NCBI RefSeq assembly: GCF_003353055.1
Contig: NZ_QKWJ01000001.1
Coordinates: 126,235 to 190,234 of the forward strand
Origin: Cupriavidus lacunae
GTDB lineage: Bacteria > Pseudomonadota > Gammaproteobacteria > Burkholderiales > Burkholderiaceae
Reading direction: 5' to 3'
Length of the DNA: 64,000 nt
Shown here: positions 26,302 to 35,405 of the stretch, one piece after another
Position numbering within the stretch: position 1 is the first letter of the stretch
Layout: each line of letters starts with the position of its first letter
Translations under genes and position numbers: made by a program
The notes under the pieces: model-generated
Told to the model about the DNA's origin: nothing
Databases searched by the model: none
Seen by the model: only the letters and a program-made list of their open reading frames with translations

Positions 26302-26392
26302 AATCACTTTCAATGTTAGCGAAGCGTTACCCTCGAACTAGAGTGAGCGCTTCAGTTCCGAATCACAACATCGCGCTGTGATGTGGGTCTGC

Positions 26393-26414
26393 TCGATTCC
26401 CATCGCCCGCTCCA
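26393..26414 (+). repeat. attR-like direct repeat of the tRNA-Gly 3' end
   Basis: This is an exact 22-bp duplicate of 23673-23694. Weaker similarity continues upstream (GTGGG in both copies), with a 4-bp length difference. It closes the island. Confidence 0.85.
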
Positions 26415-26428
26415 CTTCCAGTCGAGAC

Positions 26429-26474
26429 AAGCCGCCTTTGCCACCGTTACGGTGATCTGCCCGGCGGCTTTTTT
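26429..26474 (+). terminator. rho-independent terminator, probably the original tRNA-Gly terminator
   Basis: AAGCCGCC (26429-26436) pairs with GGCGGCTT (26463-26470) around an inner hairpin CACCG-TTA-CGGTG, and a run of T follows. It lies 15 bp after the attR-like repeat and directly before trmB, where the terminator of an uninterrupted tRNA-Gly gene would be. Confidence 0.7.
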
Positions 26475-26480
26475 GTTGCC

Positions 26481-27272
26481 ATGCTTCCCCAAGACCCCAG
26501 CACCGAACCGACGCCGGCCGACGCCGCTGCGCCGGTAGACAGCGCCGACGCACCAGCGGCCGCTCCCTCTCCTGCCGATCCCGAAGGCGTTGCGCATCCG
26601 CGCCGGATCCGATCGTTCGTGCGCCGCGCGGGACGGACTTCGACCGGGCAGCAGCGCGCCATCGACGAAGTCGGACCTCGCATGATGGTGCCTTACGCGC
26701 CACAGCCGCTGGACTGGGAAGCGACGTTTGGCCGCCAGGCGCCGTCGATCCTGGAAATCGGCTTCGGCATGGGCGAGACCACGGCGCATATTGCCGGCCT
26801 GCGCCCGCAGGACAACTTCCTGGGCTGCGAGGTGCATGAGCCCGGCGTGGGCGCGCTGCTCAAGCTGATCGACGAGCGCGGCCTGGGCAATGTGCGGATC
26901 CTCCAGCACGATGCGGTGGAAGTGATCGCCCATATGCTGACCGATGACTGCCTGGACGGCGTGCATATCTACTTCCCCGACCCCTGGCATAAAAAGCGCC
27001 ACAACAAGCGCCGGCTGGTGCAGCCGCCGCTGGTGAAGGTGCTGGCCGCGCGCCTGAAGCCGGGCGGCTATATCCACTGCGCGACCGACTGGGAAGAGTA
27101 CGCGCACCAGATGGTGGAAGTGCTGTCGGGCGAGCCGCTGCTGGAGAACACGTCTACTGCCCCGGGCGGTTTTGCCGAGCGGCCGGATTACCGGCCAGTG
27201 ACCAAGTTCGAGCGGCGCGGCGTGCGGCTCGGGCACGGCGTGTGGGATGTGATCTTCCGCAAGCGCGCCTGA
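26481..27272 (+). CDS. trmB: tRNA (guanine-N7-)-methyltransferase
   Basis: TrmB methylates G46 of tRNAs to m7G using S-adenosylmethionine. The 263-residue protein has a low-complexity Pro/Ala N-terminal extension (1-40), then the Rossmann methyltransferase fold with SAM motif [14 protein letters not shown], and the family signature [17 protein letters not shown]. The C-terminal [16 protein letters not shown] is also typical. The ATG at 26481 follows the terminator U-tract immediately, so the true start may be slightly downstream. It is unrelated to the island and marks the return of native G+C-rich sequence. Confidence 0.95.
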   Translation: MLPQDPSTEPTPADAAAPVDSADAPAAAPSPADPEGVAHPRRIRSFVRRAGRTSTGQQRAIDEVGPRMMVPYAPQPLDWEATFGRQAPSILEIGFGMGETTAHIAGLRPQDNFLGCEVHEPGVGALLKLIDERGLGNVRILQHDAVEVIAHMLTDDCLDGVHIYFPDPWHKKRHNKRRLVQPPLVKVLAARLKPGGYIHCATDWEEYAHQMVEVLSGEPLLENTSTAPGGFAERPDYRPVTKFERRGVRLGHGVWDVIFRKRA

Positions 27273-27291
27273 GCGCTGGCGGCGGAAAAGC

Positions 27292-27321
27292 AAAAAGGCG
27301 TGGCCGCGGCCACGCCTTTTT
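27292..27321. terminator. bidirectional terminator between trmB and uppP
   Basis: A perfect 30-bp palindrome (arms AAAAAGGCGTGGCCG and its complement) has A-runs on the left and T-runs on the right. It serves the two convergent genes. Confidence 0.9.
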
Positions 27322-27342
27322 TGTTGCCTGCGGCGAACCCGC

Positions 27343-28224
27343 TCAGGCGTGCCAGGACACCAGGCCGGAGTATGCGGTCACTAGCACCACGATGCCAAAG
27401 GCAATGCGGTACCAGGCAAACGGCTTGAAGTCATGCGTGGCGATGAAACGCAGCAACCAGCGCACGCACAGGAAGGCGGACAGGAAGGCAAAGACGAAGC
27501 CGACCGCGAAGATGCCGAGGTCGTCGGCGCTCAGCAGCGCGCGTGCCTTGTACAGCTCATAGACGGTCGCACCAAAGATCACCGGGATCGCCAGGAAGAA
27601 CGAAAACTCGGTGGCCACCTGCCGCGACAACCCGAACAGCATGCCGCCGATGATGGTGGCGCCGGAGCGCGAGGTGCCGGGCACCAGCGCGAAGCACTGC
27701 GCCAGGCCGACCTTGAGCGCGTCGCGCCAGTTCAGGTCGTCGACCGATTCAATGCGCGGCGCGCCGGCCTTGGCGGCTTCCAGCAGCGCATTGCCCCGCG
27801 GATGCGAGACCGTGCCGCGGCGTGCATCGCGCCATTCGGCCAGCAGGATCACCACGCCGCCGACAATGAAGGCCATTGCCACCGTGATCGGGTTGAACAG
27901 GTGGGACTTAATCCATTTGCCGAAGATCAGCGCCAGCACGATGGCCGGCACCGAGGCGACGATGACGTTGACTGCGAAGCGTTGCGCCAGCGGATCGGAG
28001 CCCAGGCCGCGCACCACCTTGCCGATGCGCGCGCGGAATTCCCAGCAGACCGCCAGGATCGCGCCGAACTGGATTACGATCTCGAAGATCTTGCCCTTCT
28101 CGTCGTTGAAGTCGAGCAACTGGCCGGCCAGGATCAGGTGCCCGGTGCTGGAGATGGGGAGGAACTCGGTCAGTCCTTCGACGATACCGAGTATCACGGC
28201 TTTCAGGGCAAGTGCGATTTCCAT
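27343..28224 (-). CDS. uppP: undecaprenyl-diphosphate phosphatase
   Basis: UppP (BacA) dephosphorylates undecaprenyl diphosphate to recycle the lipid carrier for peptidoglycan and O-antigen. The 293-residue protein is a multi-helix inner-membrane protein with the two active-site motifs [13 protein letters not shown] (near residue 17-29) and PGTSRSGAT. Length is typical. It is convergent with trmB, separated by a bidirectional terminator, and is followed upstream by a lipoprotein gene on the same strand 32 bp away. Confidence 0.95.
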   Translation of the reverse strand: MEIALALKAVILGIVEGLTEFLPISSTGHLILAGQLLDFNDEKGKIFEIVIQFGAILAVCWEFRARIGKVVRGLGSDPLAQRFAVNVIVASVPAIVLALIFGKWIKSHLFNPITVAMAFIVGGVVILLAEWRDARRGTVSHPRGNALLEAAKAGAPRIESVDDLNWRDALKVGLAQCFALVPGTSRSGATIIGGMLFGLSRQVATEFSFFLAIPVIFGATVYELYKARALLSADDLGIFAVGFVFAFLSAFLCVRWLLRFIATHDFKPFAWYRIAFGIVVLVTAYSGLVSWHA

Positions 28225-28256
28225 GCGGAAGGGAGAGGCGTTGACGTAGGGCCGGT

Positions 28257-28817
28257 TCAGGGCCGATTGATCTTGACGTTGATGCCGTCAGGCAAAACGG
28301 TGATTGTACCGGGCTCCACCTGCATGCCGGCAACCCGCAACTGGTCTTCGCGGAAGGTATAGAGGGGATAGCCCTGCAGCAGTTGCTCGGCCAGGATGCC
28401 GCCCAGCGCGTTGAGCTGGCGCGAGAACTGCGCGGGCATGCCCTGCACGTCGAAGCGCTGCACCTCGGGGTCCTGCAGCACCACCGAGCGCGAGGGCTCG
28501 TCATAGCGCAGGCCGCTGTCCAGCGCAAAGCGACCGGTCAGGGCCCGGCTGAAGAACAGCTTGTTGTCGATGGTGGCGTCGAACTGCACGTTGACGCGGT
28601 TGCGCATCGGGTCCAGCGTCAGCCGCGGGTTGGCCAACTGGATGTCGAACAGCTCCATATAGCGCTTGTTGAACGGGAACTTGCGCTCAAGCGCCGCCTG
28701 CAACTGGCTTTGCGAAAAGGTGTACTCATTGCGCCAGGCGCCACAGGCGGCCAGGCCCACGGCCAGCGTGGCCGCGCCAGCCGCGGCGAGCCAGCGCCGT
28801 CGGGAAGTCGGGATCAT
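28257..28817 (-). CDS. DUF1439-like (YceB-type) lipoprotein
   Basis: The 186-residue protein begins with a lipoprotein signal peptide ending in the lipobox LAAC (lipidated Cys25). The mature part ([19 protein letters not shown] ... [16 protein letters not shown]) fits the DUF1439/YceB family, which has a lipid-binding-like fold and no firm function. GGAGG before the ATG at 28817 defines the start. It lies between uppP and a cysteine-cluster gene on the same strand. Confidence 0.82.
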   Translation of the reverse strand: MIPTSRRRWLAAAGAATLAVGLAACGAWRNEYTFSQSQLQAALERKFPFNKRYMELFDIQLANPRLTLDPMRNRVNVQFDATIDNKLFFSRALTGRFALDSGLRYDEPSRSVVLQDPEVQRFDVQGMPAQFSRQLNALGGILAEQLLQGYPLYTFREDQLRVAGMQVEPGTITVLPDGINVKINRP

Positions 28818-28858
28818 ATTGCCTCCGATTGCGGAATAGACGGGTCGCCTGCCAGGCA

Positions 28859-29164
28859 TCAGGTGCGCGGACCGGGCCGCCCGGGCACGGCCTGCGGCGC
28901 GGTCAGGATTTCCAGTCGGGTCAGCCAGTGCAGAGCCGCTTCGCGCGAATCGCCGCACATTTCAGCCGACGGCTTCAGGCCGCCGCAGAACGCGGGACGG
29001 TCGGGCCTGGCGAACACCGCGCAGCGCATGTCCGGCAGCAGCTGCGCGCACGGCTCGCCCGCCGGCTTGCCGCCAGGCATGCCGGGCAGCGGCGAGGCGA
29101 TCGACGGGGCGATGCAGCAGGCGCCGCAGCCCGCGCGGCAGGAAAGGTCTGACCGGCAACTCAT
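28859..29164 (-). CDS. YkgJ-family cysteine cluster protein
   Basis: The 101-residue protein has the YkgJ/UPF0153 pattern: CRAGCGACC near the N-terminus and further cysteines at about 39, 48, 60 and 70, which are thought to hold zinc or an iron-sulfur cluster. The length is normal for the short version of the family. It has no signal peptide. The function of this family is not established. It lies upstream of, and on the same strand as, the DUF1439 lipoprotein and uppP genes. Confidence 0.85.
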   Translation of the reverse strand: MSCRSDLSCRAGCGACCIAPSIASPLPGMPGGKPAGEPCAQLLPDMRCAVFARPDRPAFCGGLKPSAEMCGDSREAALHWLTRLEILTAPQAVPGRPGPRT

Positions 29165-29367
29165 GACGATGGTTCAGGTTCGGCGGCCGCAGGGGCAGCC
29201 CACGCAAAGGAGGCATTGTGCCCGAAGGACCGCTGCCATCCTGTAAGAAAAGGAAAACGCCGTAAGCCGCGCCCGGGTACGACCGGATTAATGAGATCAT
29301 AAAGGCACATGTGGCAATTTAGCGTCAATGCGGCCTCGGTGTGTTCCCGAGGGTCGCCGGCCTGCGC

Positions 29368-29396
29368 TTGACCCCCTAATAGGCCTCATCTACATT
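29368..29396 (+). promoter_or_regulatory. sigma70-type promoter of the TetR / RND efflux operon
   Basis: TTGACC (29368-29373) and TACATT (29391-29396) are separated by 17 bp. Transcription would start about 30 nt before the GTG start of the regulator gene. Confidence 0.6.
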
Positions 29397-29433
29397 ACTG
29401 ACCCACAAGTTATTAACTTCCAGGCCAGCCTCC

Positions 29434-30252
29434 GTGCCCCGCAGTACCCGCAAGACATCCGTGAAAACGCCCGCCGATTCGCACAAGGAGGCCGACGCCC
29501 CGCGCTGGAGCCGTCGCAAGGCCGCCCGCCCGCAGGAACTGGTGGCCGCCGCGCTCGACCTCTTCGTGGAGCGCGGTTACGCCGCCACGCGCCTGGAAGA
29601 CGTGGCCGCGGCCGCCGGCGTGTCCAAGGGCACGGTCTATCTCTACTTTGCCAACAAGGAAGAGCTGTTCAAGTCGGTTGTGCGCGCGAACCTGGTGCCG
29701 GCACTGGCGCGCGGCTCCAACCTGGTCGAGGCCTACGCCGGCAGCACGCCCGAGCTCTTGCGCGAACTGTTGCGCGGCTGGTGGGGCCTGATCGGCGCCA
29801 CGCCAGTGGCGGGCCTGACCAAGCTGATCATGGCCGAATCGGCCAATTTCCCGGACATCGCCCGTTTCTATAACGAGGAAGTGATGGTGCCGGGCGACGA
29901 ACTGTTCGCCAAGGTGCTGGCCCGCGGCGTGGCGCGCGGCGAATTCCGCGCGATGCCGGCCAACCCGACAACCACGGTGATCTGCGCGCCGCTGGTGTTC
30001 CTGATGCTGTGGCAGCGCGCGCTGCGTGCCACGGCCGAAAAGGACATCGACCCCGACAGCTTCCTGGACAGCCTGCTGGATACGCTGCTGTTCGGACTGA
30101 CCACCGGCGATGCCCGCGAGCGCCCGCTCCCGCCGCAGACCGGCCCCTATATCTGGGAACGCATCCGCGACGACATGCTGGCGCAACGCGCCGCCGCCGA
30201 CATGGACCGCGACGCCGAGCCCGATTCCCCTGCGCCGCGACCCGACACCTGA
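29434..30252 (+). CDS. TetR-family transcriptional regulator of the efflux operon
   Basis: The 272-residue protein has a basic N-terminal extension (1-28), a TetR helix-turn-helix (about 33-80: ARPQELVAAALDLFVERGY, LEDVAAAAGVSKGTVYLYFANKEELF), and a C-terminal ligand domain. It is translated from GTG at 29434. Its stop lies 2 bp before the membrane-fusion-protein start, so regulator and pump form one transcript and the regulator probably represses its own operon. The ligand is unknown; such regulators usually respond to the drugs exported by the pump. Confidence 0.9.
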   Translation: MPRSTRKTSVKTPADSHKEADAPRWSRRKAARPQELVAAALDLFVERGYAATRLEDVAAAAGVSKGTVYLYFANKEELFKSVVRANLVPALARGSNLVEAYAGSTPELLRELLRGWWGLIGATPVAGLTKLIMAESANFPDIARFYNEEVMVPGDELFAKVLARGVARGEFRAMPANPTTTVICAPLVFLMLWQRALRATAEKDIDPDSFLDSLLDTLLFGLTTGDARERPLPPQTGPYIWERIRDDMLAQRAAADMDRDAEPDSPAPRPDT

Positions 30253-30254
30253 AC

Positions 30255-31367
30255 ATGAAGCGAAAGACCCTGCTGATCACCGCCGCCTGCATCGCCATCG
30301 CGCTGACCGCCACGGCCGCCGTGCGCAAGGCGGGCAGCGCGCGCCAGCTGCAGGCGCCGGCCCAGGCCGCCGCCAACGTGGTGGAATTCCTGCAGACCGA
30401 CCTGGTCAGCGTGGCGCGCCAGGACCTGCAGGTCTCGCTGCCGCTGTCAGGCGGCCTGCGTGCGCTGAACCAGGCCTCGGTCAAGGCCAAGGTCTCCGGC
30501 GAGGTCAAGGAGGTGCTGGTGCGCGAAGGCGAGCCAGTGCGTGCCGGGCAGGTGATCGTGCGCATCGACCCGACCGAATACGAAGCCAAGGTGGCGCAGG
30601 CGCGCGGGCAGATGCTGGCCACGCGCGGGCAGTTCGAGAACTCGCGCCAGACCTGGGAGCGCAACCGCGAACTGGTCGGCAAGGGCTTTATCTCCAAGAC
30701 CGCGTTCGACAAGTACCAGGCCGACCTGGACGTTGCCCGCGCCAACCTCGACGCCGCCCAGGGCGGCCTGGCGGTGGCGCAGAAGGCGCTGTCCGACACC
30801 GTGGTCAAGGCGCCGCTGGATGGCATGGTGGCCGCGCGCGCGGTGCAGCCGGGCGAGAAGGTCTCGCCGGATACGCGCCTGGTCGATGTGGTCGACCTGC
30901 GCGTGCTGGAACTGGAAGCGCCGATCCCGATGGCGGACGTGGCGCGCGCCGCGGTCGGCCAGCCGGTGGCGCTGGACGTGGAAGGCGCCGGCCGCTTTAC
31001 CGGCAAGCTGGTGCGCATCAACCCGGCCGTCAGCCAGGGCACGCGCAGCATCATGGTTTATATCCGCGTCGAGAATGCCGACCAGAAGCTGCGCGCCGGC
31101 ATGTTCGCGCGCGGCGCGCTGGTGCTGGGCGAGCGCGCCGGCGTGGTGGCGGTGCCGTCCTCGGCGGTGCGCACCGAGGGCGAGCGCGCCTTCGTCTATG
31201 CCATCGACAAGGACACGCTGGCTGAACGCCCGGTGCAGCTTGGCATCCGCGACGAAGCCAGCGGTATGGTGGAAATCGTCTCCGGGTTGGACGCCGGCGC
31301 CGAGATCGTCCGCAACAATCTTGGCACGCTGCGCAGCGGCAGCCAGGTCAAGCGCGTCAAGGCGTAA
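30255..31367 (+). CDS. RND efflux periplasmic adaptor (membrane fusion protein)
   Basis: The 370-residue HlyD/AcrA-type adaptor has an N-terminal signal/anchor helix (1-22) without a lipobox cysteine. It has a split lipoyl domain (ASVKAKVSGEVKEVLVREGE and VVKAPLDGMVAARAVQPGE) around a coiled-coil hairpin (about 105-170), then beta-barrel and membrane-proximal domains. It bridges the RND pump and an outer-membrane channel. The pump gene follows after 12 bp and a TolC-type channel is encoded at 35806. It probably belongs to the MexA/AcrA-like group. Confidence 0.92.
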   Translation: MKRKTLLITAACIAIALTATAAVRKAGSARQLQAPAQAAANVVEFLQTDLVSVARQDLQVSLPLSGGLRALNQASVKAKVSGEVKEVLVREGEPVRAGQVIVRIDPTEYEAKVAQARGQMLATRGQFENSRQTWERNRELVGKGFISKTAFDKYQADLDVARANLDAAQGGLAVAQKALSDTVVKAPLDGMVAARAVQPGEKVSPDTRLVDVVDLRVLELEAPIPMADVARAAVGQPVALDVEGAGRFTGKLVRINPAVSQGTRSIMVYIRVENADQKLRAGMFARGALVLGERAGVVAVPSSAVRTEGERAFVYAIDKDTLAERPVQLGIRDEASGMVEIVSGLDAGAEIVRNNLGTLRSGSQVKRVKA

Positions 31368-31379
31368 GGGACCCGCGCC

Positions 31380-34300
31380 ATGTGGTTCACCCGCCTGTCG
31401 ATCCGCAACCCGGTGCTGGCCACCATGATGATGATGGCCTTCATCGTGGTGGGGCTGTTCTCTTACCAGCGGCTGCCGGTCGACCAGTTCCCCGACATCA
31501 CCTTCCCGGTGGTGGTGGTGCAGACCGAGTATCCGGGCGCCGCGCCGGAGTCGGTGGAGTCCGACGTCACGCGCAAGGTCGAGGAGATCGTCAACACCAT
31601 CTCCGGCATCGACGAGATCTTCTCGCACTCCTACCAGGGCACCTCAGTCGTCGTCATCAAGTTCGACCTGAGCGTCGATGTCGGCCAGGCCGCGCAGGAC
31701 GTGCGCGACAAGATCGCGCTGATCCGCCCGCAGTTCCGCCACGAGGTGAAGGAACCGCGCGTGCTGCGCTATGACCCGTCCGACGCGCCGGTCTTCTATC
31801 TCTCGGTCTCGAACGCGCCCGGTGCCAACCGCAGCCAGCGCGAGCTGACCACCATCGCCGACCAGATCGTGCGCAAGCGGCTGGAGACGGTGCGCGGCGT
31901 GGGCGCCATCAATATCGCCGGCGGCACCAAGCGCGAGGTCGAGATCCGCATCCGCCCCGCGCAGCTGGAAGCGCTGGGCATCGGCGTGGACCAGGTGATG
32001 AACGCCATCCGCAACGAGAACCAGGAACTGCCCGCGGGCGAGCTGCGTTCCTCGGCGACGGAAACGGTGGTGCAGATCAAGGGCCGCGTGCCGACGCCTG
32101 ACGCATTCCGCCAGATCATCGTGGCGCGCCGCGCCGGCCAGCCGGTCACGCTGGGCGAGATCGCCGACGTGCGCGACGGCCAGGAAGAGCAGGAAAGCCT
32201 GGCGCTGCTGGACGGCAAGCGCGCCCTGTTCCTGTCGGTGGTGAAGGCGCAGGGCCAGAACACCGTCGATACCGTCGACGGCCTGGTGCGCATGACCGAA
32301 GAAACGCGCAAGCTGGTGCCGGCCGGCGTGCAGCTCAACGTGGTCAACGACACTGCGCGTGGCATCCGCAGCAGCGTCAGGGAAGTGCGATCGACGCTGC
32401 TTGAAGGCGCCTTCCTGACGGTGGCGATCGTGTTCCTGTTCCTGGGCTCCTGGCGCAGCACCGTGATTACCGGGCTGACGCTGCCAATCGCGCTGATCGG
32501 CACCTTCGGCGTGATGTATATGTGCGGCTTCACGCTGAACGTGATCACGCTGATGGCGCTGTCGCTGTGCGTGGGCCTGCTGATCGACGATGCCATCGTG
32601 GTGCGCGAGAACATCGTGCGCCACAACCTGATGGGCAAGGACCACCACGCCGCGGCGCTGGACGGCACCAATGAGATCGGGCTGGCGGTGCTGGCCACCA
32701 CCTTCTCCATCGTGGCGGTGTTCCTGCCGGTGGGCTTCATGGGCGGCATCATCGGGCGCTTCTTCCACCAGTTCGGCATCACCGTGGTGGCGGCGGTGCT
32801 GATCTCGATGTTTGTCTCGTTCACGCTGGACCCGATGCTGTCGTCGGTCTGGCACGACCCGGACCTGCACGGCACCGGCAACAAGACAAGCTGGTACGGA
32901 CGCACCGTGGGGCGGCTGCTGGACTGGTTCTCGGCAAAGATGGACAAGCTTGGCAACGGCTATGCCGGCATGCTGGGCTGGGCGCTGAAGCACCGCCTGG
33001 CCACCGCCATCATCGCCGCCGTGACCTTCTTCGGCAGCTTTGCGCTGGTGCCGCTGATCGGGACGGAATTCGTGCCCAGTGCCGACCTGGGCGAGACCCA
33101 GGTCGGCTTCACCACGCCGGTCGGCACCTCCATCGAAGTCACCGAAGCCAAGGTGAGGCAGGTGGAAGCCGCGCTGAAATCCTTCCCGGAAGTGGCCTAC
33201 ACCTACGCCACCATCAACTCGGGCAACGCCTCGGGCCGCAATAATGCGCTGGTGTCGGTGCGGCTGACCGAGCGGCGCTCGCGCCAGCTGTCCACCGCGC
33301 AACTCAACCCGCTGATCCGCCAGCGGCTGGCGGGCATTGCCGGCATCACGCTGACCATGGTCGGCATGCCCGACGGTGCCGGCGGCCAGAAGGCGATCCA
33401 GGTATCGATCCAGGGCGACGACCTGGACGAACTGCGGCGCCTGTCCAAAGAAGCCAGCGCACGCATGACGGCGATCCGCGGCCTGACCGACCTGGATTCG
33501 AGCATGAAGGACGACCGCCCCACCATCGAGGTGCGCATCCGGCGCGAGCTGGCCTCGGACCTGGGCGTGGGCGTCGCACAGATCGGCAACGCCCTGCGCC
33601 CGCTGCTGGCCGGCGACGCGATCAGTTCATGGCGCGCGCCCGACGACCAGAACTACGACGTGCGCGTGCGCCTGCCCAGGGACGCGCGCACCGGCATGGC
33701 CGACCTGAGCGCGCTGATGATCGCCAGCAGCCAGACCAACGCCGACGGCTCGCCGAAGATGGTGCCGCTGCGCCAGATCGCCGAACTGGTCCCTACCACC
33801 GGCGCCAACCAGATCAGCCGGCGCGACCTGAACCGCGAGGTCGAGCTGACCGCCAACGTGGCCGGGCGCTCGGCCGGCGAAGTCGCGCGCGACGTCAAGG
33901 CCGCGCTGGACGGCATGGGCTGGCCGGCCGGCTACAAGTACCGCTTCGGCGGCTCGACCAAATCGATGAACGAGTCCTTCGGCTACGCGGTCTCGGCGCT
34001 GGCGCTGGCGGTGATCTTCATCTACATGATCCTGGCCTCGCAGTTCGCCAGCTTCTTCCAGCCGATCGCCATCATGACCTCGCTGCCGCTGACGCTGGTC
34101 GGCGTGTTCGCGGCGCTGCTGCTGTTCCGCTCGACGCTGAACATGTTCTCGATCATCGGCTTCATCATGCTGATGGGGCTGGTGACCAAGAACGCGATCC
34201 TGCTGGTGGACTTCGCCAACCAGGCGCGCCAGGGTCATGTGGATGGTGCCGACGGCCGCCAGCCGCTGTCGCGCGAGGCGGCGCTGGTGGAAGCCGCGCG

Positions 34301-34625
34301 CGTGCGGCTGCGCCCGATCCTGATGACGACGCTGGCGATGATCTTCGGCATGGTACCGCTGGCCTTCAGCCTGGGCGAAGGCGCCGAGCAGCGCGCGCCG
34401 ATGGGCCAGACCGTGATCGGCGGGATCATTACCTCGTCGATCCTGACGCTGGTGGTGGTGCCGGTGATCTATACGTATCTTGATGATTTCGGCGCCTGGC
34501 TGCGCCGGCGGTGGCAAGGCAAGGCCGCGAGCCCGCCCGCCGCCCGCGAGCAGGCTGCGCCCGGCCAGCATGCGTCACCTGCATCCCCGGAAGGGCCGGC
34601 CCCGGCGGAGGCCAGCGCGGAATGA
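31380..34625 (+). CDS. RND-family multidrug efflux pump, inner-membrane subunit
   Basis: The 1081-residue protein has full HAE1-type RND length: 12 transmembrane helices and two large periplasmic loops. Readable landmarks are the N-terminal helix after MWFTRLSIRNPVLATMMMM, YPGAAPESVE, the proton-relay helix with LCVGLLIDDAIVVRENI in TM4, and LMGLVTKNAILLVDFANQ in TM10. It exports hydrophobic compounds with proton antiport. The C-terminal tail (about 40 residues, Pro/Ala-rich) is cytoplasmic. It is third in the tetR-adaptor-pump operon. Confidence 0.94.
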   Translation: MWFTRLSIRNPVLATMMMMAFIVVGLFSYQRLPVDQFPDITFPVVVVQTEYPGAAPESVESDVTRKVEEIVNTISGIDEIFSHSYQGTSVVVIKFDLSVDVGQAAQDVRDKIALIRPQFRHEVKEPRVLRYDPSDAPVFYLSVSNAPGANRSQRELTTIADQIVRKRLETVRGVGAINIAGGTKREVEIRIRPAQLEALGIGVDQVMNAIRNENQELPAGELRSSATETVVQIKGRVPTPDAFRQIIVARRAGQPVTLGEIADVRDGQEEQESLALLDGKRALFLSVVKAQGQNTVDTVDGLVRMTEETRKLVPAGVQLNVVNDTARGIRSSVREVRSTLLEGAFLTVAIVFLFLGSWRSTVITGLTLPIALIGTFGVMYMCGFTLNVITLMALSLCVGLLIDDAIVVRENIVRHNLMGKDHHAAALDGTNEIGLAVLATTFSIVAVFLPVGFMGGIIGRFFHQFGITVVAAVLISMFVSFTLDPMLSSVWHDPDLHGTGNKTSWYGRTVGRLLDWFSAKMDKLGNGYAGMLGWALKHRLATAIIAAVTFFGSFALVPLIGTEFVPSADLGETQVGFTTPVGTSIEVTEAKVRQVEAALKSFPEVAYTYATINSGNASGRNNALVSVRLTERRSRQLSTAQLNPLIRQRLAGIAGITLTMVGMPDGAGGQKAIQVSIQGDDLDELRRLSKEASARMTAIRGLTDLDSSMKDDRPTIEVRIRRELASDLGVGVAQIGNALRPLLAGDAISSWRAPDDQNYDVRVRLPRDARTGMADLSALMIASSQTNADGSPKMVPLRQIAELVPTTGANQISRRDLNREVELTANVAGRSAGEVARDVKAALDGMGWPAGYKYRFGGSTKSMNESFGYAVSALALAVIFIYMILASQFASFFQPIAIMTSLPLTLVGVFAALLLFRSTLNMFSIIGFIMLMGLVTKNAILLVDFANQARQGHVDGADGRQPLSREAALVEAARVRLRPILMTTLAMIFGMVPLAFSLGEGAEQRAPMGQTVIGGIITSSILTLVVVPVIYTYLDDFGAWLRRRWQGKAASPPAAREQAAPGQHASPASPEGPAPAEASAE

Positions 34626-34738
34626 GCCTGACGGCGTCCGCAAGGTTAAAATAGCGGGTTTGATAAGACTGTCCGGCCGTGTCACCGCGCGGCCGGCGCA
34701 CAGACCGACAGCGGTTGGCATTGGTAAGGAATGGCAAG

Positions 34739-35392
34739 ATGGATCTCGAAAAAGCCCGATTCAACATGATCGAACAGCAAATCCGCCCGTGGGACGTGCT
34801 GGACCAGGAAATCCTGGACCTGCTGGCGGTGGTCAAGCGGGAGCAGTTCGTCCCGGCTGCGTACGCCTCGCTGGCGTTCGTCGACATGGAGATTCCGCTG
34901 CCCGCCGGGCAGAACATGCTGGCGCCGCGCGTGGAGGCCCGCATCCTGCAGGACCTGGCCGTGCGCAAGCATGAGAACGTGCTGGAAATCGGCGCCGGCT
35001 CCGGCTACATGGCCGCCCTGCTGGCCAACCGCGCCCGCCACGTGCTGAGCGTGGACATCGTGCCCGAACTGGTCACACTGGCCCGCACCAACCTGGCCAA
35101 CGCCGGGGTCACCAACGTCGACGTGGCCGAAGGCAATGCCGCCGACGGCTGGAGCGCCGCCGCGCCCTACGACGTGATCTGCATCTCGGGCTCGCTGCCG
35201 GCGATTCCGCAATCGATCCTGTCGCAGGTCAAGGTGGGTGGCCGCATCGCCGCCTTCATCGGCGAGCTGCCGGTGATGGAAGCACGCCTGGTCACGCGTG
35301 TGTCCGAGACCGAATACCAGGTCGTCAACCTGTTCGAAACCGCGGTCAAGCCCCTGCAGGGCGCGGCCCGGCCGTCGCAATTCCAGTTCTGA
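34739..35392 (+). CDS. pcm: protein-L-isoaspartate O-methyltransferase family protein
   Basis: The 217-residue methyltransferase has the PCMT layout: an N-terminal helical part (FNMIEQQIRPWDVLDQ), the SAM-binding motif VLEIGAGSGYMAALLA, then DIVPELVTLARTNL. Isoaspartate repair is the family function, but the QIRPWDV group often lacks the usual substrate-loop features, so the real substrate is uncertain. The start at 34739 follows AAGGA. A rhodanese gene and tolC follow closely; this Pcm-rhodanese-TolC order is common in Burkholderiaceae. Confidence 0.88.
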   Translation: MDLEKARFNMIEQQIRPWDVLDQEILDLLAVVKREQFVPAAYASLAFVDMEIPLPAGQNMLAPRVEARILQDLAVRKHENVLEIGAGSGYMAALLANRARHVLSVDIVPELVTLARTNLANAGVTNVDVAEGNAADGWSAAAPYDVICISGSLPAIPQSILSQVKVGGRIAAFIGELPVMEARLVTRVSETEYQVVNLFETAVKPLQGAARPSQFQF

Positions 35393-35405
35393 GGACGGAG
35401 TCACC

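Larger units (their letters stand above)
23695..26414 (+). mobile_element. small tRNA-Gly-borne genomic island carrying LPS-modifying genes
   Basis: A 2.7-kb segment lies between the tRNA-Gly gene and an exact 22-bp copy of its 3' end. It is visibly richer in A and T than its neighbours. It carries only a family 8 glycosyltransferase and an O-antigen ligase. No integrase, transposase or excisionase is present, so the element is either a decayed island or one moved by an integrase elsewhere. The stretch 23695-23890 before the first gene has no supportable feature. On the right side the tRNA's probable terminator and trmB follow directly, as expected if these were adjacent before insertion. Confidence 0.75.

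Noticed and set aside
31644-33302. Long minus-strand frame opposite the RND pump gene
   Set aside because: Rich in His, Gln and Arg without recognisable motifs; the RND frame has all family signatures.
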